A DNA stretch of 64,000 nt from Arthrobacter tumbae (GCF_016907495.1 NZ_JAFBCC010000001.1:3038001-3102000); one strand, 5' to 3'; positions 45,657 through 54,127 are shown, numbered from the stretch's first letter. Numbers and translations are program-made. The notes: generated from the letters alone by a model not told the origin.

Positions 45657-45925
45657 TTGTCATAGACCAACTGGGGGTCGTTATTTTTTGTGACCGGGAA
45701 CGGCATGAAAAAGATCACCAGTATGCAAGCGGAGTCCTCTCCCACCCGCGATTGCCGCCGTTGCCCAACAGGTAGCCACAGGCAGCCGGGTTCAGGTCGG
45801 TGCGCAGGCTTCTCTTGATGAGTGCCGTTGATGCACTGATGCCGAGGCCTTCGATTGCGCATGCAATTGGGGGCCTTCTCTATTTGCAGGCGGTTCAGTT
45901 TTCCAACGGACATCAGGAGCAGCAC
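45657..45925 (+). promoter_or_regulatory. infC upstream region with candidate promoter and long leader
   Basis: TTGTCA (45657-45662) and TTATTT (45681-45686) are 18 bases apart and could drive infC with a leader of about 230 bases. The leader ends with AGGAG six bases before ATT. IF-3 operons in other bacteria are regulated by leader structures, but I cannot assign a class here. Confidence 0.35.
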
Positions 45926-47014
45926 ATTAGCGAGCCAAGAATCAATGATCGTATCCGCGTCCCAGAGGTGCGGTTGGTAGGCCCTGCCGGCGAACAGGTT
46001 GGAATCGTCCGCATCGAAGACGCCCTCCGACTCGCCGCTGAGTCCGACCTTGATCTTGTTGAGGTGGCACCTCAGGCAAAGCCTCCCGTTGCCAAGCTCA
46101 TGGATTTTGGTAAGTACAAGTATGAAGCCGCGGTGAAGGCACGTGAAGCGCGCAAGAACCAGACCAACACCGTGCTGAAGGAAATTCGTTTCCGCCTGAA
46201 GATCGATACCCACGACTACGAGACCAAGCGAGGCCACGCCATCCGCTTCCTCGGTGCGGGAGACAAGGTCAAGGCCATGATCCAGTTCCGCGGCCGTGAA
46301 CAGCAGCGCCCGGAGATGGGAATTCGCCTTCTGCAGCGCTTCGCCGAGGACGTCGCCGAGGTCGGAGTGGTTGAGTCCACACCGCGCATCGATGGCCGCA
46401 ACATGGTGATGGTCATCGGTCCGGTGAAGAACAAGGCCGAGGCAAAGGCTGAAGCACGTCGTGCTGCCCAGCGCGCCGAGTCAAAGGCTGCGAATGACTC
46501 GCCGAAGGACAAAATCGACACCTCGGGCCAGGCACCGATGACGCAGAGCATCGGAGACCTGCTTCCCGAGGAACTGCGTTCGGCCGGATCAGCCACAGCA
46601 TCTGAGGCTCCTGTTGCTGAGAGTCCAGCACCTGCGGCCGCAGCAGCGCCTGCTACTGATGCGCCTGTCGCGGCAGCGCCGAAGGCGGCCGATGAGAAGC
46701 CGGCAGCCGAGGCCAAGCCGGAAGCTGCTGCCCCGAAGGAAGCCGCTCCGAAGGCTGCCGCTCCGAAGCAGGCCGCTCCGAAGGAAGCTGCCCCGAAGGC
46801 TGCCGCTCCGAAGGAAGCTGCACCGAAGCAGGCTGCACCGAAGGCAGCAGCGCCGAAGCCTGCCGCTGCTGCTGTGACGCCGAAGCCCGCTGCAGCACCC
46901 AAACCTGCGGCAGCGCCGAAGCCCCGGCCTGCGGCGGCTACACCAAAACCAACCGGCAAGGCTTCCCCGGCCAAGGGGACGCCAAGCCGATCGAAGCCCT
47001 CCGGCTCCAACTAG
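45926..47014 (+). CDS. infC: translation initiation factor IF-3 with long C-terminal tail, ATT start
   Basis: IF-3 keeps ribosomal subunits apart and proofreads start codons. The protein core begins [18 protein letters not shown] and covers about residues 1-185, with [10 protein letters not shown] and [16 protein letters not shown] set the start at ATT 45926: AGGAG lies six bases upstream and the reading then matches the family N-terminus. An ATG or GTG near that point is absent in this frame; the next possible one is far upstream at 45800. The remaining 175 residues form an Ala/Lys/Pro tail with repeated [10 protein letters not shown] units. Total 362 residues, about twice the E. coli length. 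Confidence 0.93.
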   Translation: MSEPRINDRIRVPEVRLVGPAGEQVGIVRIEDALRLAAESDLDLVEVAPQAKPPVAKLMDFGKYKYEAAVKAREARKNQTNTVLKEIRFRLKIDTHDYETKRGHAIRFLGAGDKVKAMIQFRGREQQRPEMGIRLLQRFAEDVAEVGVVESTPRIDGRNMVMVIGPVKNKAEAKAEARRAAQRAESKAANDSPKDKIDTSGQAPMTQSIGDLLPEELRSAGSATASEAPVAESPAPAAAAAPATDAPVAAAPKAADEKPAAEAKPEAAAPKEAAPKAAAPKQAAPKEAAPKAAAPKEAAPKQAAPKAAAPKPAAAAVTPKPAAAPKPAAAPKPRPAAATPKPTGKASPAKGTPSRSKPSGSN

Positions 47015-47054
47015 GAGTCGGCTGCCCACCAGGCAGCGAGGCAACACATAAGCA

Positions 47055-47103
47055 CCGCAGTTCGCTGCGGAGATCGCAAGAGCCGCCGGCAAAGTGCCGG
47101 CGG
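47055..47103 (+). terminator. two hairpins between infC and rpmI
   Basis: CCGCAG-TTCG-CTGCGG (47055-47070) is followed by CCGCCGGC-AAAGT-GCCGGCGG (47083-47103), ending 23 bases before rpmI. No T-run follows, so they may be attenuation or processing structures in the infC-rpmI-rplT message rather than a full stop. Confidence 0.55.
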
Positions 47104-47125
47104 AAACCAAAGGAGATCGGTTTCC

Positions 47126-47320
47126 ATGCCGAAGATGAAGACCCACAGTGGCGCCAAAAAGCGCTTCAAGCTGACCGGCAGCGGAAAGCTCAAGCGCCAG
47201 CAGGCCAACCGCCGTCACTACCTGGAGCACAAGCCCTCCACGCTGACGCGCCGTCTGGCCAGCGACCAGATCGTGTCCAAGGCTGACACCAAGGTCATCA
47301 AGAAAATGCTCGGCGTCTAA
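47126..47320 (+). CDS. rpmI: 50S ribosomal protein L35
   Basis: The 64-residue L35, very basic, with the conserved [20 protein letters not shown] start. AAAGGAGAT lies about eight bases upstream. It is the middle gene of the infC-rpmI-rplT block. Confidence 0.99.
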   Translation: MPKMKTHSGAKKRFKLTGSGKLKRQQANRRHYLEHKPSTLTRRLASDQIVSKADTKVIKKMLGV

Positions 47321-47411
47321 CACACCCCCTATCACTTCCGGACACCCTTGAGGACGGCTGTATGCCGGCAAGGGACATCGAGTTCGGACGATCTATCTAA
47401 GGAGTACGCAC

Positions 47412-47795
47412 GTGGCACGTGTGAAGCGGGCAGTCAATGCCCACAAGAAGCGTCGGGTTATTCTTGAGCGCGCCAAAGGCTACCGTGGTCAGCGCTCGCG
47501 CCTGTACCGCAAGGCAAAGGAGCAGCTGCTCCACTCGTTCGTCTACAGCTACGGCGATCGCCGCAAGCGCAAGGGCGACTTCCGCCGGCTCTGGATCCAG
47601 CGCATCAACGCCGCATCCCGCGCCAACGGCCTCACGTACAACCGCCTCATCCAGGGCCTGAAGGCCGCCGGTATCGAGGTTGACCGCCGTATGCTCGCAG
47701 ACCTTGCCGTGACTGACGCCAACGCGTTCGCGGCGCTCGTGAAGATCGCGAAGGACGCACTGCCGTCCGACACCTCTGCGCCGGTCCGGGCCTAG
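47412..47795 (+). CDS. rplT: 50S ribosomal protein L20
   Basis: The 127-residue L20, needed early in 50S assembly. It begins [15 protein letters not shown] and is full length. The GTG start has AAGGAG about ten bases before. L20 represses its own operon in several bacteria by binding the leader; the 91-base gap after rpmI and the long infC leader are places to look for such a site. Confidence 0.99.
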   Translation: MARVKRAVNAHKKRRVILERAKGYRGQRSRLYRKAKEQLLHSFVYSYGDRRKRKGDFRRLWIQRINAASRANGLTYNRLIQGLKAAGIEVDRRMLADLAVTDANAFAALVKIAKDALPSDTSAPVRA

Positions 47796-47836
47796 GCAGC
47801 ACACCCAGCCGGTTCCGTGAGCCGGTTGAGCAATCC

Positions 47837-48739
47837 ATGAACACATCCGAACGCCCCCAGGCGCAGCTACTGACCAACCCCCGAGCAGATCGGGTCCGGG
47901 ACGTAGCGAAGCTTGCGGGGCGTTCGGCGCGTCTACGGCAGGAATCCTTCCTCGCTGAGGGGCCGCAGGCGGTTCGCGAAGCGTTGCGTCTCCATGAGGC
48001 GCGCCGCGTGGCCGGGGAGACCGGCGTGGTCGAGGATGTCTATCTGACCGCTGAGACGCTTGAGCGCTACCCGGAGTTCGGAGCAGGGGTGCGCCCGCGG
48101 ATGGTGACGGCCGAGGTGCTTGCAGCGATGAGCTCAACCGTCACGCCGCAGGGTGCCGTAGCAGTCTGCCGGTTCATCGACTCGTCGCTGTCGGCAGTGC
48201 TCGAGCGCAGTCCGCAGCTGATCGCCGTCCTGGTCGAGGTCAGGGATCCCGGAAACGCAGGAACTATCCTCCGCGCCGCCGACTCCGCCGGCGCTGACGC
48301 TGTGATCTTCACCAGCGGAAGCGTTGACGTTTACAACCCTAAGACCGTCCGGTCGACTGTAGGTTCGCTCTTTCATCTGCCCGTGGTGGTCGGCGTGGAT
48401 ACCCGGGATGTGCTGACGGCGCTCGCCGACCGTTCCGTCAGCGTGTTGGCGGCTGACGGTTACGGCGACTGGAACCTGGACGAGCTTCAGGACGCGAGTG
48501 CGGCCAGGCGGCTGGCGCCGTCGCTCCTGGGTGAGACTAGTCAGGACGCACGGAAGCCGCTACTGGAAGCTCCCACAGCCTGGCTCTTCGGCAACGAGGC
48601 GCAGGGGCTGGCACCGGAAGTGCTGGATCTCGCCGGCTACCGGGTGTCTGTGCCGATCTACGGCAGCGCAGAGAGCCTGAATGTCGGTACCGCAGCTACT
48701 GTCTGCCTGTATGCGTCCGCCAGGGCGCAGCGCGGCTAG
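47837..48739 (+). CDS. TrmH/SpoU-family RNA 2'-O-methyltransferase
   Basis: A 300-residue knotted methyltransferase. Motif 1 lies in RDPGNAGTILRAADSAGAD, motif 2 in WLFGNEAQGLAPEVLDLA, and motif 3 in IYGSAESLNVGTAATVCLY. An N-terminal L30e-like substrate-binding region covers about the first 110 residues. The likely target is 23S or transfer RNA, and this position after rplT is conserved. Exact site specificity (RlmB-like or TsnR-like) is not decided by sequence alone. A hairpin follows the stop. Confidence 0.92.
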   Translation: MNTSERPQAQLLTNPRADRVRDVAKLAGRSARLRQESFLAEGPQAVREALRLHEARRVAGETGVVEDVYLTAETLERYPEFGAGVRPRMVTAEVLAAMSSTVTPQGAVAVCRFIDSSLSAVLERSPQLIAVLVEVRDPGNAGTILRAADSAGADAVIFTSGSVDVYNPKTVRSTVGSLFHLPVVVGVDTRDVLTALADRSVSVLAADGYGDWNLDELQDASAARRLAPSLLGETSQDARKPLLEAPTAWLFGNEAQGLAPEVLDLAGYRVSVPIYGSAESLNVGTAATVCLYASARAQRG

Positions 48740-48758
48740 GCTGGGTGCCTCCCAGCCT
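48738..48758. terminator. hairpin between convergent rRNA methylase and MFS genes
   Basis: AGGCTGGG (48738-48745), loop TGCCT, CCCAGCCT (48751-48758). Eight perfect pairs at the convergent end, without a T-run. Confidence 0.6.
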
Positions 48759-48791
48759 GCTCAGCGGGATGCACCCGCTCAGCGGGATGCA
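48759..48791. repeat. 15-base direct repeat covering the MFS gene 3' end
   Basis: GCTCAGCGGGATGCA at 48759-48773 recurs at 48777-48791. The second copy contains the stop codon of the minus-strand exporter, so the last codons and stop are duplicated just beyond the gene. Confidence 0.8.
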
Positions 48792-50008
48792 GCGGTCAGA
48801 GCCGGTGTCGCCGGAGCCGAGGCGGCGCGGTCCATCCGGCCGCTGATCAACGCGACGCCCAGCCCGAAGGCCGCAAGTACGGCACCGACGAGTGCCGGTG
48901 CCGTGTAGCCCCACCCCAGGGCAATCACCGCACCACCAAGGAACGCGCCCAACGCGTTGGCCGTGTTGAGCGCGGCATGGTTCATGGATGATGCCAGCGA
49001 CGGCGCGTCGGGGGAAACATCCATCAGGCGTACCTGCAGTGAGGGGATCAGCGACGATCCGATGGCTCCGACGAGGAAGACGAACAGCAGGGCCGTCGGC
49101 GCCCACTGCACCGCCAGGGCGAAAAGGAGCAGGCAAACCGAGATGCTGCCCATGACCCAGTAGATGGTTCCCAGGACGGAGATATCGGCGAGCCGGCCGC
49201 CCACGATGTTCCCGGCGACCATGCCCAGTCCATAGAGCGCGACGACGATCGGCAGCACAGTTTCAGGGACACCGGCGACCTCGGTCATCGTGGGCGCAAT
49301 ATAGGTGTAGACCGCGAAGAATCCACCGAAACCGACCGTACCGATGAGCAGCGTCATCCAGACCTGTCCCCGTTTCAGGGCCCCCAGCTCCCGGGTGATG
49401 CTCGCGCCTTCGCGCACGTCCTGATGGGGCACGAAGCGGGTGATCAGGGCCAGCGTGAGGATGCCGATGAACCCCACGAGGATGAACATGGTCCGCCACC
49501 CGAACTGCTGCCCGAGCCAGGTGGCAAAGGGAACTCCCACAACGTTGGCCACACTCAGTCCCATCATCACCATGGCAACAGCGTGGGCACGCCGAGTCGG
49601 TGAGGACAGTGATGCGGCGATGACTGCCGCTACTCCGAAGAAGGCGCCGTGGGGCAGCCCGGAGATGAACCGGGAAACCAGGAGCCACCCGTAGTCGTCG
49701 GCAATGTAGGAGGAAAGGTTCCCTACCGTGAACAGCGCCATCAGTGCCAGAGCCACCCGCTTGTGCGGAAGCCGCGCACCGAGCGTCGAGAGCAGGGGAG
49801 CACCGACGACGACGCCGAGCGCGTAGGCAGAGATGACGTGCCCGCCGGCTGGGATATCGACTCCGAGATCGGCCGCCATATCGGGCAGCAGCCCCATGAT
49901 GGCGAACTCGGTGGTGCCGATCCCGAAACCGCCCACGGCCAGGGCGAGAATCGCCAGGACAAGGGTGTGCGTTGGTCGCTGGGTGGACGGTGCAGACACG
50001 GGACTCAT
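48779..50008 (-). CDS. MFS transporter, AraJ/Cmx-type drug or sugar efflux
   Basis: A 409-residue major facilitator of the DHA1 type with twelve hydrophobic segments. FGIGTTEFAIMGLLPDMA in helix 1, and the NVVGVPFATWLGQQFGWR region in helix 5-6, are typical of the AraJ/chloramphenicol-resistance group. Substrate cannot be read from sequence. ATG 50008 is chosen for family fit; ATG 50056 is possible because TAAAGT (50085-50090) could be a -10 giving a 20-base leader to it. Neither has a good ribosome site. It is divergent from the secreted glycosidase-like gene. Confidence 0.88.
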   Translation of the reverse strand: MSPVSAPSTQRPTHTLVLAILALAVGGFGIGTTEFAIMGLLPDMAADLGVDIPAGGHVISAYALGVVVGAPLLSTLGARLPHKRVALALMALFTVGNLSSYIADDYGWLLVSRFISGLPHGAFFGVAAVIAASLSSPTRRAHAVAMVMMGLSVANVVGVPFATWLGQQFGWRTMFILVGFIGILTLALITRFVPHQDVREGASITRELGALKRGQVWMTLLIGTVGFGGFFAVYTYIAPTMTEVAGVPETVLPIVVALYGLGMVAGNIVGGRLADISVLGTIYWVMGSISVCLLLFALAVQWAPTALLFVFLVGAIGSSLIPSLQVRLMDVSPDAPSLASSMNHAALNTANALGAFLGGAVIALGWGYTAPALVGAVLAAFGLGVALISGRMDRAASAPATPALTAASR

Positions 50009-50158
50009 TTCGACGACGGGAAGCGCCTGTCGGGCGCCGGTTTCCTGGCCGCGCATCGTTGAGCAGGATTTTCTTTCACTATCCACTTTACGGGTCCGAG
50101 ACCGTTTCGATACCAAAACGATCCCGTACCGGGCGGTGCTTGCTGCCGGCAACAGCTC

Positions 50159-50164
50159 TAAGAT
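50159..50164 (+). promoter_or_regulatory. -10 of the secreted glycosidase-like gene
   Basis: TAAGAT is followed by GAGGAG (50176-50181) and ATG 50191, a short-leader arrangement with a ribosome site, unlike the leaderless genes nearby. Confidence 0.45.
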
Positions 50165-50190
50165 TGGACCGGCACGAGGAGCGCGGAGCC

Positions 50191-51864
50191 ATGGATGGAT
50201 CATCCCCCGAACCAGTAATTTCTCCCGATACGTCTCGACATTCGTCTCGGAGAGCGCATAACGGCAGGTCGCCTGCGCCGCCCTCCGCTGTCCACCGGAT
50301 CATGACCACCTGCCTCCTGACGTTCAGTCTCATCCTGGGCATGCTGGGAGCCACTCTTCCCGCGGCGCACGCGGCGCCCCTGTTCGGCCATGATGTTTCC
50401 TGGCCACAGTGCCCGACGGCGCAGGGCGGCTTCGGGCTGCCTCTTCCGCCGCCGGCGTCCCAGTTCGTGATTATCGGCCTGACCCGCGGGCTCGCCTTCA
50501 CCGAGAACCCCTGCCTCGCGGACCAGGTAGCCTGGGCGCGCACCAACGCCAAGCCGGCCCACGGCTACGCCATGGCCACCTACCCGACGGCGGCCCAGCT
50601 CACCACCTACGGCGGGCAGGGGCCGTGGTCGTCCACTACCCACGCCGGCCGTCTCTCCAACGTCGGCTACTCCGAGGCCCGCGTAGCTGTCCAGAGCCTC
50701 AACCGGATCGGATTCCGGCCGCCGGTGGTGTGGATCGACGTCGAACCCCGCCCGGCCCAACCCTGGCCGGCTGCCACCACCGCACAACGGCAGAACAACA
50801 GGTATGTCATTGAAGGGCTCATGCGCGGATTGCGTGATGCAGGCTTTGCGTATGGTTTCTACTCCTACAGCGCCGGCTGGCAGGAGATCGTGGGCCCGTG
50901 GCGATTGACGGGCGTGCCGGTCTGGGCCACTGCGGGCAGACTGGACTATCCAACCGAAGCACTCGACCGGTGCTTCCAGCCCAGCTTCTCAGCCGGCCGT
51001 GTCTACATCTCCCAGTGGTATGACGATGTCCGCGATTATGACCGCACGTGTGAACCGTACAACTTCACCGCGCTGCGCATTCCGGCCTCCACGCTGACCG
51101 GCTCCACGGCCGAATTCAACGGGGACTGGCGCAATGACATCGTGGCGCGCGTCGGTGCGACCGGCGAGCTGAGACTGTATGCGGGAAACGGCGCTGGGCG
51201 CCTCAATCCGGGAGTCCGGATCGGTACGGGCTGGGGCATCTTCAACGCACTGGAAACGCTCGGCGACTTCAATGGCGACGGTCCCGCAGATGTCATCGCA
51301 CGAGAGACAGCTACGGGAGCGCTGTGGCTTTACCGCGGGAACGGCGCCGGCGGGTGGTTGCCGCGCATCCGTGTGGGGAGCGGCTGGAACGCATTCAACA
51401 GCATCTCCGCACCCGGGGATTTCAACGGCGATCAGCGCGTGGACCTGCTGGCACGGGAACGGGCGACGGGCGCGTTATGGCTGTACCCGGGGAACGGTTC
51501 CGGCGGCTGGCTGCCGCGGGTCCGTGTGGGGAGCGGGTGGAACTCCATGACCGCAATCATCACGCCGGGCGATTTCAACGGTGACCGGACCAGTGACGTC
51601 CTCGCACGCGACGCCACGGGCATCCTGTGGCTGTACCCGGGGAACGGTTCCGGTGGCTGGCTGCCGCGCGTCCGTGTGGGGAGCGGCTGGAACTCCATGA
51701 CCGCGATCGTGGGCTCGGGCGACCTCAACGGTGACCGCACAGTCGACGTCGCCGCCCGCGACCGGAGTGGCGCTCTTTGGCTGTACCCAGGTAACGGCCG
51801 GTCCGGATGGCTTCCCAGGAGTCCGCTGGGCTCCGGCTGGAACGGAATCAACGTGATCTTCTGA
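50191..51864 (+). CDS. secreted glycoside-hydrolase-like protein with FG-GAP-type repeats
   Basis: A 557-residue exported protein. A 38-residue polar N-region precedes MTTCLLTFSLILGML and the cleavage-like AAHAAPLFG. Residues about 65-300 form a TIM-barrel-like domain starting GHDVSWPQCP, with VVWIDVEPRP and GFYSYSAGW, resembling GH25/Rv2525c-type glycosidase-like proteins; muramidase activity is possible but not shown. The C-terminal half has five 50-residue FG-GAP/VCBS-like repeats (GDFNGDRTSDVLARD, LWLYPGNGSGGWLPRVRVGS). ATG 50191 has GAGGAG upstream; ATG 50302, at the signal peptide, is the alternative. Confidence 0.85.
   Translation: MDGSSPEPVISPDTSRHSSRRAHNGRSPAPPSAVHRIMTTCLLTFSLILGMLGATLPAAHAAPLFGHDVSWPQCPTAQGGFGLPLPPPASQFVIIGLTRGLAFTENPCLADQVAWARTNAKPAHGYAMATYPTAAQLTTYGGQGPWSSTTHAGRLSNVGYSEARVAVQSLNRIGFRPPVVWIDVEPRPAQPWPAATTAQRQNNRYVIEGLMRGLRDAGFAYGFYSYSAGWQEIVGPWRLTGVPVWATAGRLDYPTEALDRCFQPSFSAGRVYISQWYDDVRDYDRTCEPYNFTALRIPASTLTGSTAEFNGDWRNDIVARVGATGELRLYAGNGAGRLNPGVRIGTGWGIFNALETLGDFNGDGPADVIARETATGALWLYRGNGAGGWLPRIRVGSGWNAFNSISAPGDFNGDQRVDLLARERATGALWLYPGNGSGGWLPRVRVGSGWNSMTAIITPGDFNGDRTSDVLARDATGILWLYPGNGSGGWLPRVRVGSGWNSMTAIVGSGDLNGDRTVDVAARDRSGALWLYPGNGRSGWLPRSPLGSGWNGINVIF
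51109..51861 (+). repeat. five in-frame repeats with 150-base period
   Basis: Units of about 50 codons, each with an FNGD/LNGD aspartate-rich loop (a likely calcium site) and an LWLYPGNG strand. Copies at 51481-51560 and 51631-51710 are nearly identical in DNA, exactly 150 bases apart, so part of the array was duplicated recently. Confidence 0.88.
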
Positions 51865-51882
51865 GCCGTTGTTTTTCGCCCC

Positions 51883-51888
51883 TAGACT
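51883..51888 (+). promoter_or_regulatory. -10 of leaderless Nudix gene transcript
   Basis: TAGACT, six bases before ATG 51895. Confidence 0.55.
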
Positions 51889-51894
51889 GGCTGG

Positions 51895-52344
51895 ATGACC
51901 GATACCCAGCGCACACACGTTGTCGGCGCCGCCATTGTGGATTCGCTCACTGCGCCGTCCAAGCTGCTCACAGCCCGCAGGAGCGCTCCCGAGCAGTTCG
52001 CCGGCCAGTGGGAGTTCCCGGGCGGCAAGGTTGAACCGGACGAGGACGATCTGGAGGCGGTTCAGCGTGAAGTGCGCGAGGAGTTGGGCGTGGACGTGCA
52101 GGTCGGGGCTGAACTCATCGGCCCTGATCCCGACGGCTGGCCCCTGAACGACTCAGCAGTCATGAGGGTGTGGCTGGCGGTCATCACCGCAGGCGTACCG
52201 GCCGCGCTGCAGGACCACGACGAACTTCGCTGGGTCAACCTCCGGGACACCGCCGAGCTCAAGGATCTTCCGTGGATTCCGGCGGACCGTCCCATCGTCG
52301 ATGCGCTGCTGGACACGGTGGTTCCGGTGGAGGACCTGACCTAG
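51895..52344 (+). CDS. Nudix hydrolase, MutT-like
   Basis: A 149-residue protein with a perfect Nudix box: Gly44, Glu50, then REVREELGV at 58-66. FAGQWEFPGGK before it is typical of MutT-type 8-oxo-dGTP diphosphatases, which cleanse the nucleotide pool, but other substrates are possible. The ATG fits a leaderless transcript. It is convergent with the radical SAM gene. Confidence 0.92.
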   Translation: MTDTQRTHVVGAAIVDSLTAPSKLLTARRSAPEQFAGQWEFPGGKVEPDEDDLEAVQREVREELGVDVQVGAELIGPDPDGWPLNDSAVMRVWLAVITAGVPAALQDHDELRWVNLRDTAELKDLPWIPADRPIVDALLDTVVPVEDLT

Positions 52345-52365
52345 CAGCAGAACAGGAAGCCGGGC

Positions 52366-53424
52366 TCAGAAGAGCGTGGGCTCGGCTACCGGCACCCCTT
52401 TCGCCGGCAGACCCGACGACGACGGCGCGTGCCCACCTGCTCCCGCTTCCTCCCGGAAGAAGCGTGCTCCGGCAGACAACCCATGACGACGCCGGTGCAC
52501 CTGCACGCGTTTCGAGAGCCAGGAGCGGTACTCAGCGGAGGCATAGGTGCCGCCTCCATAGAGCCGCCGGTAGCGCCCGACCAGCGAGGGGTGCGTTGAG
52601 GCCAGCCACTCCATGTACCACTCACGGGCGCCCGGGCGCAGGTGCAGTGCTCCGGCCGACACGCCCGTGGCACCTGCTGCTGCTAGGGCTGCGAACAACG
52701 CGTCCAGCGCATCGTCGCTGTCGGTCAGCCACGGCAGGATGGGCATGGCCATGACGCCGCAGGGCAACCCTGCGTCCCGCAACCGGGTGATGAGATCAAG
52801 GCGTGCGCGCGGGGTTGGAGTTCCCGGTTCCACTGCGTGGGCAAGCTCAGGATCGAGCACCGCAAGCGAGATCCCCATGCCGAGGCTGACCTGCGTGCCT
52901 GCTTCCTTGAGCAGCGGAATGTCCCGACTGAGCAGTGTCCCCTTGGTGAGGATGGAGAAGGGCGTGCCGCTGTCGGCGAGCGCGCGGATGATGCCCGGCA
53001 TCAACCGGTACCGTCCTTCGGCCCGCTGATAGGGGTCGGTATTGGTGCCCATCGCCACGTGGTCCCGATTCCAGGAGGCTTTGTTCACCTCGCGCCGGAG
53101 CACGTCGCCGACGTTGGTCTTGACCACCACCTGCGAGTCGAAATCGAGCCCCGTGTCCAGGTTGAGGTAGCTGTGGGTCTTGCGGGCGAAGCAGTACACG
53201 CACGCATGCGAACACCCACGGTAGGGATTGACGGTCCACGAGAAGGGCATCCCAGAGCTTTCCGGAACGCGGTTGAGGGCGGACTTGGCCAGCACCTCGT
53301 GGAAGGTGATGCCCGCGAACTCGGGGGTTCGAACGGACCTCACGAGCCCGGCGAGCGGCACCAGCGGCTCCGGCTCGCCGGAGGAGGCCGTCGTCGTCGT
53401 CATTTTTTGCGCATCCCATCGCAT
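52366..53424 (-). CDS. Rv2578c-family radical SAM protein
   Basis: A 352-residue radical SAM enzyme with the cluster motif CSHACVYC in NPYRGCSHACVYCFAR. It resembles the Rv2578c/SplB-like group of actinobacteria, whose reaction is unknown. VAMGTNTDPYQRAE and FSILTKGTLLSRDIPLL are further family motifs. ATG 53424 gives the family N-terminus MRWDAQKM; the frame is open to an ATG at 53442. The stretch between the cluster and the C-terminus is intact. The last 35 residues are Gly/Ala/Pro-rich. Confidence 0.9.
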   Translation of the reverse strand: MRWDAQKMTTTTASSGEPEPLVPLAGLVRSVRTPEFAGITFHEVLAKSALNRVPESSGMPFSWTVNPYRGCSHACVYCFARKTHSYLNLDTGLDFDSQVVVKTNVGDVLRREVNKASWNRDHVAMGTNTDPYQRAEGRYRLMPGIIRALADSGTPFSILTKGTLLSRDIPLLKEAGTQVSLGMGISLAVLDPELAHAVEPGTPTPRARLDLITRLRDAGLPCGVMAMPILPWLTDSDDALDALFAALAAAGATGVSAGALHLRPGAREWYMEWLASTHPSLVGRYRRLYGGGTYASAEYRSWLSKRVQVHRRRHGLSAGARFFREEAGAGGHAPSSSGLPAKGVPVAEPTLF

Positions 53425-53473
53425 GCTCCGATTAGAACACATCTTCCCATCAAATTGAGGACGGCCATGCGGC

Positions 53474-53479
53474 TAGTCT
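53474..53479 (+). promoter_or_regulatory. -10 of leaderless pcp transcript
   Basis: TAGTCT, six bases before ATG 53486. Confidence 0.55.
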
Positions 53480-53485
53480 GGTGGG

Positions 53486-54127
53486 ATGATCCTGCTTACC
53501 GGCTTTGAGCCCTTCGGCGGCGAGACCGTCAATCCCTCCTGGGAGGCGGCGCGGCAGGCTGCAGCCATCCTGGCGGACGAGGGCGTGGCCGCGGTTGCGG
53601 TCGAGTTGCCCTGCGTCTTCGGCGCGAGCATCGATGTGCTGGCTGATGCCGTCAGTGCTCATCAGCCGCAGCTGGTGCTGTGCGTGGGACAGGCAGGAGG
53701 GCGAGCGGAAGTCTCGCTCGAACGCGTCGCGATCAACGTCGATGATGCCCGTATTCCGGACAACGCCGGCAACCAGCCGGTGGATGATCCTGTGCGCGAC
53801 GGCGGACCGGCGGCGTACTTCAGCACCCTTCCGCTCAAGCGGAGCCTGCAGGCGTTGACGGAGGCGGACCTGCCGGCAGCCGTCTCCCAGACGGCCGGGA
53901 CGTATGTCTGCAACCACGTGTTTTACGGGCTGATGGACTTGCTGGCCGATGGGAACGGTGACGCACGCGGCGGCTTCATCCATGTGCCCTTTTCGACCGG
54001 CCAGGCCCGGGCCCACGGCGCTTCCGGAATGTCGATCGGGGAGATGGCGCGTGCGCTTGTGGTGATCGCGCGGACAAGCGCCGACGCCGGGGCGGACCTG
54101 AGGATTGCGGCCGGCGCTGAGCATTGA
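53486..54127 (+). CDS. pcp: pyroglutamyl-peptidase I
   Basis: A 213-residue cysteine peptidase that removes N-terminal pyroglutamate. The catalytic triad is visible: Glu79 in SLERVAINVDDARIPDN, Cys142 in TYVCNHVFYGLM and His166 in GGFIHVPF. The length is standard. Its 3' end overlaps the opposite-strand gene by 152 bases, although the overlap lies in the less conserved C-terminus. Confidence 0.94.
   Translation: MILLTGFEPFGGETVNPSWEAARQAAAILADEGVAAVAVELPCVFGASIDVLADAVSAHQPQLVLCVGQAGGRAEVSLERVAINVDDARIPDNAGNQPVDDPVRDGGPAAYFSTLPLKRSLQALTEADLPAAVSQTAGTYVCNHVFYGLMDLLADGNGDARGGFIHVPFSTGQARAHGASGMSIGEMARALVVIARTSADAGADLRIAAGAEH

Noticed and set aside
45800..45925. Upstream ATG giving a 42-residue N-terminal extension of IF-3
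   Set aside because: It has no good ribosome site and the extension does not resemble IF-3, while ATT 45926 has ideal spacing to AGGAG.
45236..46237. Full 333-codon minus-strand frame around DUF1844
   Set aside because: Only the 136 residues from 45646 match the family; the rest is antisense to the infC leader and gene.
46620..46990. Alternate-frame Arg- and Gly/Ala-rich frames in the infC tail
   Set aside because: They arise from the repetitive AAPK codons; the IF-3 frame is continuous with the core.
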